Assembly: GCA_031290815.1 (NCBI GenBank) | Contig: JAISLO010000279.1 | Location: forward strand, 1-11,070 | Origin: Synergistaceae bacterium | GTDB taxonomy: Bacteria > Synergistota > Synergistia > Synergistales > Synergistaceae | DNA: 11,070 nt | Direction of reading: 5' to 3' | In this document: positions 6,628-11,070 of the stretch, in pieces | How the letters are laid out: every line of letters starts with the position of its first letter | Position numbering within the stretch: position 1 is the stretch's first letter | Position numbers and translations under genes: made by a program | Notes under the pieces: generated by a model | Database searches by the model: none | What the model saw: the letters and a program-made list of their open reading frames with translations, nothing else | What the model was told of the DNA's origin: nothing

Positions 6628-7557
6628 ATGGGAGTGTACACGAAATTCACAGATCTGATAGGCAACACACCCCTGATCGAACTGAAGAAATACGGGGAGA
6701 CGAAAGGGCTGTCCGCGAGGATTCTCGCAAAGCTCGAGTATTTCAATCCGGCGGGAAGCGTGAAGGACCGTATCGCCAAAGCCATGATAGAAGATGCCGA
6801 GGCTAGTGGGCTTCTCAAACAGGGAGCCGTCATCATCGAACCGACGAGCGGCAACACGGGCATCGGTCTGGCGGCTGTCGCCGCGAGCCGAGGATATAGG
6901 ATCATTCTGACCATGCCGGAGACGATGAGCGTGGAGCGCCGCAACCTTCTCAAGGCATACGGCGCCGAACTGGTGCTGACCGAAGGGGCAAAGGGCATGA
7001 AGGGCGCTATCGCCAAGGCTGAGGAGCTCGCCAAATCGACTCCGGGCAGTTTCATCCCCGGACAGTTCGTAAATCCCGCCAATCCCGCGATTCATCGTTC
7101 CACAACCGGTCCGGAGATATGGGAGGACTCGGGGGGAAGCGTAGACATAGTGGTCTCAGGGGTCGGAACAGGCGGTACTATAACGGGCGTTGGAGAATTT
7201 CTGAAGTCCAAGAAACCGAGTGTCAAGGTTGTGGCGGTGGAACCGATCGGTTCCCCAGTGTTGTCCGGCGGCAAGCCTGGGCTGCACAAGATACAGGGCA
7301 TCGGTGCTGGTTTTGTACCGGAGGTCTTGAACACCTCCGTATACGACGAGATCATAGGCGTGAGCGATGAGGATTCGTTTGTGACCGGCAGGGAGCTCGC
7401 GAAGATCGAGGGGCTTCTCGTTGGAATCTCCTCCGGCGCGGCCGCGTGGACCGCCGGCCAGCTCGCGAAGCGTCCCGAGAACAGCGGCAAGACTATAGTG
7501 GCCATTCTTCCAGACACCGGAGAGAGATATCTTTCCACCGTGATGTTTTCAGAGTAA
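6628..7557 (+). CDS. cysK: Cysteine synthase (O-acetylserine sulfhydrylase)
   Basis: A cytosolic PLP enzyme that makes L-cysteine from O-acetylserine and sulfide. The 309-residue length is typical of CysK. TPLIEL starts the fold; PAGSVKDR carries the PLP-binding Lys46; PTSGNTGIG (72-80) is the substrate-binding loop; GTGGT (180-184) binds the PLP phosphate; KIQGIGAGFVP (221-231) and GISSGAA (267-273) are the remaining family signatures. No CBS or other regulatory domain is attached, so this is not a cystathionine beta-synthase of the long type; a CysM-like use of thiosulfate cannot be excluded from sequence alone. It lies downstream of the Rrf2 regulator and upstream of the O-acetylhomoserine sulfhydrylase gene. 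It has its own strong promoter and a long leader. I see no serine acetyltransferase gene in the window. Confidence 0.96.
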   Translation: MGVYTKFTDLIGNTPLIELKKYGETKGLSARILAKLEYFNPAGSVKDRIAKAMIEDAEASGLLKQGAVIIEPTSGNTGIGLAAVAASRGYRIILTMPETMSVERRNLLKAYGAELVLTEGAKGMKGAIAKAEELAKSTPGSFIPGQFVNPANPAIHRSTTGPEIWEDSGGSVDIVVSGVGTGGTITGVGEFLKSKKPSVKVVAVEPIGSPVLSGGKPGLHKIQGIGAGFVPEVLNTSVYDEIIGVSDEDSFVTGRELAKIEGLLVGISSGAAAWTAGQLAKRPENSGKTIVAILPDTGERYLSTVMFSE

Positions 7558-7593
7558 TACAATTGCCAGGAGCCTGAATGATCGGTCGTTAAA

Positions 7594-7621
7594 ATCCAGT
7601 AGCAATACAGCTTCACTGGAT
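7594..7621 (+). other. Hairpin between cysK and metY
   Basis: ATCCAGT (7594-7600) pairs with ACTGGAT (7615-7621), and AGC/GCT continue the stem inside with a small bulge around an AATACA loop. No T run follows, so it is not a standard intrinsic terminator, but it lies 36 bases after the cysK stop and just before the next promoter, where it could separate the two transcripts or protect the cysK mRNA end. Confidence 0.45.
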
Positions 7622-7635
7622 ACATCGGCGACTCG

Positions 7636-7663
7636 TTGACAGCGAATTGATATAACGCATTAT
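7636..7663 (+). promoter_or_regulatory. Predicted promoter of metY
   Basis: A perfect TTGACA at 7636-7641 is followed after 16 bases by CATTAT (7658-7663), a four-of-six match; TATAGA at 7661-7666 with 19 bases is the alternative. Together with the 206-base gap after cysK this argues that metY can be transcribed separately. The leader would be about 95 bases. Confidence 0.5.
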
Positions 7664-7763
7664 AGAAATTATCCAAGCGCCGCGGCACGGCATGTTTTAG
7701 ATGAAGGCGGCTGTCCAAAGCGTTCGCGGGCTCGAAAAATAAAAAAAGAAAAGGAGAAAGACT

Positions 7764-9059
7764 ATGGCTGCGACAAAGAACACCGACGCATGGGCATTTG
7801 AGACCAAGCAGCTTCACATAGGGCAGGAGACGGCGGACCCGGTGACCGACTCGCGCGCGGTACCGATATACCAGACGACATCATACGTTTTTCACAACGC
7901 GGCGCACGCTGCCGCGAGATTCAACCTCACCGACGCCGGAAACATCTACGGCAGGCTGACAAACTCGACTCAGGATGTGCTGGAGAAGAGGATCGCGGCG
8001 CTGGAGGGCGGCGTGGCGGGACTCGCGCTCGCATCGGGCGCGGCCGCAGTCACATACTCGTTCCTGAATCTCGCGAAGGCCGGGGATCATATCGTGTCCG
8101 AGAAGACGATATACGGCGGAACGTACAACCTGCTGGCTCACACTCTGCCATTGTACGGCATAACGACTACGTTCGTGGACCCCGATGTTCCGGGCTCGTT
8201 CGAGGCGGCCATCAGACCCAATACAAAGGCGCTGTTCGTAGAAACCCTGGGCAACCCAAACTCCAACGTGGTCGATATCGCCGCCCTGGCCGATCTGGCG
8301 CATAAGAACAAAATACCGCTCGTAGTGGATGCCACGTTCACCACACCATATCTCATACGCCCGATAGAATTTGGCGCGGATATAGTGATTCACTCCGCCA
8401 CCAAGTTCATCGGCGGGCACGGGACAACCCTGGGCGGGATAATAGTCGACGGCGGCAAGTTCGACTGGGATGCATCCGGCAAGTTCCCGGAAATAGTCAA
8501 TCCGTCTCCCAGCTATCATGGGCTCTCGTTCACGAAGGCGGTAGGAGCCGCTGCTTTCATAGTCAGAATCCGCGCCATCCTGCTGCGCGATACGGGCGCT
8601 GCGATCTCGCCGTTTAACGCGTTTCTGCTGCTGCAAGGGGTGGAGACGCTCTCCCTGCGTGTCGAGCGTCACGTAGAGAACGCGCTCAAGGTAATCGACT
8701 ACCTCAAGAAGCACCCCAAAGTCGAGGCGGTTCATCACCCGTCGCTGCCCGGCGAACCGAGTCACGCGCTCTACAAAAAATATTTCCCGAACGGAGCCGG
8801 CTCGATCTTCACATTCGAGATAAAGGGCGGGGTGGCCGAGGCTCAGAAGTTCATAGACAAACTGCAGATCTTCTCCCTGCTGGCGAACGTAGCGGACGTA
8901 AAATCCCTCGTCATCCATCCCGCCACCACGACCCACTCGCAGCTCAGCGGGGATGAACTGCTGGATCAGGGGATCAAGCCGAACACGATCCGCCTCTCGA
9001 TAGGAACCGAGAACGTAAAAGATCTGATCGCCGATCTTGACCAGGCATTCGCCGGATAA
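7764..9059 (+). CDS. metY: O-acetylhomoserine sulfhydrylase (aminocarboxypropyltransferase)
   Basis: A PLP enzyme of the Cys/Met metabolism family that replaces the acetyl group of O-acetylhomoserine with sulfide to give homocysteine, or with methanethiol to give methionine. The 431-residue length and the N-terminal pattern (TKQLHIGQ, VPIYQTTSYVF, NIYGRLTNSTQDVLEKRIAALEGG) are those of MetY rather than the roughly 390-residue MetB/MetC/MetZ proteins. LASGAAAV, Tyr117 in the IYGGTYNL loop, VVDATFTTPYL (Asp189) and HSATKFIGGHG (PLP-binding Lys214) are intact, as is the C-terminal SLVIHPATTTHSQL substrate-carboxylate motif and IRLSIGTE. The start follows AAGGAG at 7751-7756, seven bases upstream. 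Together with cysK it gives the locus both sulfide-fixing routes. Substrate preference (acetyl versus succinyl or phospho-homoserine) is inferred from family, not proven. Confidence 0.95.
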   Translation: MAATKNTDAWAFETKQLHIGQETADPVTDSRAVPIYQTTSYVFHNAAHAAARFNLTDAGNIYGRLTNSTQDVLEKRIAALEGGVAGLALASGAAAVTYSFLNLAKAGDHIVSEKTIYGGTYNLLAHTLPLYGITTTFVDPDVPGSFEAAIRPNTKALFVETLGNPNSNVVDIAALADLAHKNKIPLVVDATFTTPYLIRPIEFGADIVIHSATKFIGGHGTTLGGIIVDGGKFDWDASGKFPEIVNPSPSYHGLSFTKAVGAAAFIVRIRAILLRDTGAAISPFNAFLLLQGVETLSLRVERHVENALKVIDYLKKHPKVEAVHHPSLPGEPSHALYKKYFPNGAGSIFTFEIKGGVAEAQKFIDKLQIFSLLANVADVKSLVIHPATTTHSQLSGDELLDQGIKPNTIRLSIGTENVKDLIADLDQAFAG

Positions 9060-9133
9060 GACAGCTTGGCGGCAGAGGACATAATCTGTCGATATTGAAT
9101 TCGAACCTCCAGGTCTCCTTGACAACACCCGTT

Positions 9134-9195
9134 GCCGACCCACCCAACGCGACACCCCGCGCGAACGCGCGTTTTGTCGCTTTGGGTGGCTCGGC
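9134..9195. repeat. Long imperfect palindrome, REP-like or metY terminator
   Basis: The arms 9134-9154 and 9175-9195 (21 bases each) are complementary with only two mismatches, and the loop contains its own perfect inverted repeat CGCGCG/CGCGCG around AA (9158-9171). It lies 74 bases after the metY stop and about 125 bases before the transposase relic. No T run follows on the + strand, so I lean to a mobile-element-associated palindrome (the type mobilised by REP-associated tyrosine transposases) over a plain terminator; both roles are possible. Other copies elsewhere in the genome cannot be checked here. Confidence 0.55.
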
Positions 9196-9199
9196 ATGA

Positions 9200-9322
9200 A
9201 CGCGAGCACGGAGCCTGTCGGGCGTAAGAAAGGGCTCTTCAGATCTTCAGACAGCCCTATCCGAAAGCTGGAACGATAAAACGCTGAAACGGTTAAGACA
9301 GGAATTGGAGGAAATGAAATAA
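9200..9322 (+). other. Short open remnant overlapping the transposase relic start
   Basis: A stop-free frame runs from the TGA at 9197-9199 to TAA at 9320-9322 (40 codons) and ends with SWNDKTLKRLRQELEEMK. It has no ATG, GTG or TTG start, so it looks like the 3' remnant of a lost gene or chance. Its stop overlaps the next ATG as TAATG, the arrangement seen in translationally coupled genes. I do not recognise it. A small inverted repeat AGGGCT/AGCCCT (9231-9236, 9253-9258) lies inside. Confidence 0.25.
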
Positions 9323-9439
9323 TGCCGTATAATCCGAATGTTCACCATCGCCGTTACGTACGTCTGACGAGGATATGATTATTCGGCCGACGGCGCCTAT
9401 ACCGTGATGCCGAATCATATCCATTTTATTGTAAGGATT
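9322..9439 (+). pseudogene. Relic of REP-associated tyrosine (IS200-like, Y1) transposase
   Basis: The ATG at 9322 begins MPYNPNVHHRRYVRLTR, the usual N-terminus of this family, but stops at TGA 9376-9378. Shifting to the next frame from 9371 gives GYDYSADGAY and then VMPNHIHFIVRIE, the HUH motif (H-I-H) that coordinates the metal in Y1 transposases. In intact relatives roughly 40-50 residues separate the GAYF segment from MPNH; here they are joined, so there is a frameshift plus an internal deletion. Everything after about 9439, including the catalytic tyrosine, is gone. GGAGG at 9307-9311 lies before the ATG. The gene is dead; it marks a former insertion between metY and the nucleotidyltransferase gene. 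Confidence 0.75.
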
Positions 9440-9494
9440 GAATCGAATAAAATGAATTGGAGGAATGATAGATTATGGACAGGGGGAAGGCGTT

Positions 9495-10418
9495 GTGGAA
9501 AGACCGGTACTGGTGATCCTGGCGGCAGGAATAGGCCGCAGGTACGGAGGCCTGAAGCAGATCGAAGCAGTTGGTGCCAACGGGGAACTCTTGATAGATT
9601 ACTCCATATACGACGCTGTAAGGGCCGGATTCCGGAAGGTGATATTCATCATCAAGCGCGACATCGCCGACGATTTCAGAGATGTCGTAGGCGATAGGCT
9701 GGAAAAGAACGTCGAGACAGAGCTGGCCTGGCAGGAGCTGAGTCAGATCCCGAGCGGCTATCGGGTCCCGGAGGGACGGACCAAGCCCTGGGGAACGGCT
9801 CAGGCGCTGTTTTCGATAAAGGGCATGGTCAACGGTCCCTTTGCCGTGATAAACGCCGATGATTACTATGGGCCGTCGGCTTTCAAAACGATCTACGACT
9901 GGCTGGCAATTCCGTGGACGCACGCCGACAAGCTGCGCCTGGCCATGGTTGGATACCGCATAGAAAACACCGTTCCCGATTCAGGGATCGTGACTCGCGG
10001 AATCTGCGAGGCGGATGCCAGTGGACACCTCACGAGCATCGTCGAGCGCAAGATGGTCGAAAAAACCGCCGATGGCGCACACTTCTCCGAGGACGGCGGA
10101 AAGACGTGGCACGACATCCCGACCGGAACACTCGTCTCCATGAACTTCTGGGGCCTGTGCGAGGAGTTTATAGAGGAGTCGGAGCGTGATTTCCCTAAAT
10201 TTCTCGATGAAAATATACCGTCAAACCCGATGAAATGCGAATATATCCTGCCCACCGAGGTAGGAAGCCTGTTGCTCCGAGGCAAGGCCGGCGTCGAGGT
10301 TCTGGAAAGCGGCGAAATGTGGCACGGCATAACCTACAAAGAGGACAGGACTAGCGTAATGACGGCGATCTCAGAGAAACACAGACTTGGCATCTACCCC
10401 ACCCCTCTGTGGGGATAA
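9495..10418 (+). CDS. Sugar-phosphate nucleotidyltransferase-like protein
   Basis: The protein has the NTP-transferase fold of sugar-nucleotide pyrophosphorylases: LVILAAGIGRRYGGLKQ near the N-terminus is the nucleotide-binding G-x-G-x-R loop with its lysine, and FAVINADDYYG carries the metal-binding aspartates. It belongs to a set of about 300-residue stand-alone nucleotidyltransferases whose sugar and nucleotide are not established; a role in cell-surface glycan or capsule precursor supply is inferred only. I place the start at GTG 9495 (307 residues), preceded by GGGGG at 9482-9486, because the family begins a few residues before the LVILAAG strand. The ATG at 9465 is in frame but has GGAGG only one base away, and the ATG at 9475 is out of frame. 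It stands alone after a transposase relic, which may have supplied or displaced its original promoter. Confidence 0.82.
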   Translation: MERPVLVILAAGIGRRYGGLKQIEAVGANGELLIDYSIYDAVRAGFRKVIFIIKRDIADDFRDVVGDRLEKNVETELAWQELSQIPSGYRVPEGRTKPWGTAQALFSIKGMVNGPFAVINADDYYGPSAFKTIYDWLAIPWTHADKLRLAMVGYRIENTVPDSGIVTRGICEADASGHLTSIVERKMVEKTADGAHFSEDGGKTWHDIPTGTLVSMNFWGLCEEFIEESERDFPKFLDENIPSNPMKCEYILPTEVGSLLLRGKAGVEVLESGEMWHGITYKEDRTSVMTAISEKHRLGIYPTPLWG

Positions 10419-10449
10419 CAAAATTTGCCTATATTATATATACGGGGGG
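10397..10449 (+). terminator. Hairpin over the stop codon region, possible terminator with distal G6T7
   Basis: CCCCAC (10397-10402) pairs with GTGGGG (10409-10414) around a six-base loop, ending one base before the TAA at 10416-10418. No T run follows directly, but GGGGGG (10444-10449) and seven Ts (10450-10456) come 30 bases later and could pair with the same C-rich strand. The two pairings exclude each other. Termination is plausible but not clear-cut. Confidence 0.3.
10432..10437 (+). promoter_or_regulatory. Possible -10 element for the secreted protein gene
   Basis: TATTAT lies in an A+T-rich stretch (10430-10440) just before G6T7 and the ATG at 10457. A start near 10444 would leave a leader of only about 13 bases. 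No convincing -35 hexamer is seen, so this call is weak. Confidence 0.25.
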
Positions 10450-10456
10450 TTTTTTT

Positions 10457-11070
10457 ATGAGAAGAGGCGTTTCCGGCATTTCCCTTTTCAATTTCGTTCT
10501 TCAAGGAGTTCCCAGGCCATTTGCGCTGCTGCCGCTGATCGTCTGCCTTGCCTGCGCACTTGCCGCATTTCCTGGCCCGGCCGGCGCGGACGTTTTCTAC
10601 GCCGCGTCGAACTACTCGACCGGATCGGCTGGTGTGATAACGGCAAGCGGCGGTTCTTTTTCCGTCCACAGGGATGTCGTCTCCAACTTCGGTGTCGACG
10701 CTTGGGGCTTCACGTTCAGGGACGCGGACGGCTCTGAACGGGCCATGATCCGCGAGTACCAGTACGGGCCGAACGACACCGTTTACGTCTGGAATCCCGG
10801 TGACTGGAAGACGCCGATAATCAACACAAAGGCGTGGGGATCCAACATCCACGCCGCGGCCGCCAGCGGCCGGTACCTCTACGTCACTACATACGAGAGC
10901 TACAAAAACGGGTCGACGGCGCAGGACACAGGCGAAGTGGTCCGGATAGACATGAAAAACGGCTACGCGCCCGACAAGCGGTATCAGTACGGCGTCTTCA
11001 CAGGCGATGCCGGTTTCGCGTCGTCTCCGCACGGCGAATCGCTTCACATCGAAAACGGCAAAATATACGC
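10457..11070 (+). CDS. Secreted protein, probably beta-propeller-like, 3'-truncated by window edge
   Basis: The frame is open from ATG 10457 to the window end (204 codons visible) and is not a recognised enzyme. A basic, long n-region (MRRGVSG...) leads to a hydrophobic core FALLPLIVCLACALAAF (residues 22-38) and a signal-peptidase site after PAGA (residue 44). The mature part starts DVFYAASNYSTGSAGV and continues with short glycine, aspartate and aromatic-rich strands such as DTVYVWNPGDW, GRYLYVTTYESY and GEVVRIDM, which look like beta-propeller blades. In Synergistota, related exported proteins often end in a C-terminal sorting tail, but that end is outside the window. There is no normal Shine-Dalgarno site; only GGGGGG at 10444-10449 precedes the start, separated by seven Ts. 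No other in-frame start with a better site is seen. Function unknown. Confidence 0.7.
   Translation, partial: MRRGVSGISLFNFVLQGVPRPFALLPLIVCLACALAAFPGPAGADVFYAASNYSTGSAGVITASGGSFSVHRDVVSNFGVDAWGFTFRDADGSERAMIREYQYGPNDTVYVWNPGDWKTPIINTKAWGSNIHAAAASGRYLYVTTYESYKNGSTAQDTGEVVRIDMKNGYAPDKRYQYGVFTGDAGFASSPHGESLHIENGKIY

Noticed and set aside
7881..9209. 442-codon open frame on the minus strand across metY
   Set aside because: It lies antisense to a complete, motif-bearing MetY gene, has no recognisable domain and no convincing ribosome binding site; GC-rich codon structure leaves the opposite frame open.
10394..11047. 217-codon minus-strand open frame at the right end
   Set aside because: The + strand frame there has a signal peptide and ordered strand-like sequence; the minus frame has an arginine- and valine-rich shadow composition and no start signal.
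1..11070. CRISPR arrays, tRNA or rRNA genes, toxin-antitoxin pairs, prophage genes
   Set aside because: I looked for regularly spaced repeats, tRNA-like T-loop and acceptor patterns, conserved rRNA words and small paired genes and saw none.

Overview
The window reads as a chromosomal segment of an anaerobic, moderately GC-rich bacterium. Strong purine-rich ribosome binding sites, a catabolic-type pyruvate phosphate dikinase, frequent ATA and AGG codons in an otherwise GC-rich context, an exported FAD oxidoreductase with an S-layer-homology-like tail, and a secreted propeller-like protein together suggest a member of Synergistota. That assignment is an inference from style and gene content, not from a marker gene. 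Every convincing gene is on the + strand; the long minus-strand frames are shadows.

Layout. 1-380: 3' part of a methylated-DNA-cysteine methyltransferase. 381-572: A+T-rich spacer with three 11-bp repeats and an extended -10 promoter. 573-3221: ppdK, followed by a textbook intrinsic terminator (3297-3340). 3374-5513: promoter, a leader that can fold, and a 670-residue exported FAD-dependent oxidoreductase. 5764-6201: an Rrf2-family regulator keeping three cysteines. 6236-6407: a 172-bp element bounded by perfect 14-bp inverted repeats. 6438-7557: strong promoter, about 155-nt leader containing a 7-codon upstream ORF, then cysK. 7636-9059: separate promoter and an O-acetylhomoserine sulfhydrylase (MetY type). 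9060-9494: no intact gene, but a long imperfect palindrome, a short open remnant and the decayed remains of a REP-associated (IS200-like) tyrosine transposase. 9495-10418: sugar-nucleotidyltransferase-like protein. 10457-11070: 5' part of a secreted protein that runs off the window.

How the genes fit together. The clearest functional block is sulfur assimilation: CysK makes cysteine from O-acetylserine and sulfide, and MetY makes homocysteine (or methionine) from O-acetylhomoserine and sulfide (or methanethiol). The Rrf2 regulator directly upstream is a good candidate sensor for this block, similar in arrangement to CymR/CysK in Firmicutes but with IscR-like cysteines that CymR lacks. PPDK belongs to central pyruvate/PEP metabolism and appears to be its own transcription unit. 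The cysK and metY genes have separate promoters, so they are a cluster rather than one tight operon.

I found no clear undescribed multi-gene system. The most interesting material is the regulatory and mobile-element DNA between genes: the 172-bp inverted-repeat element inserted between the regulator and cysK, the cysK leader, the foldable leader of the FAD enzyme, and the transposase relic with its palindrome.
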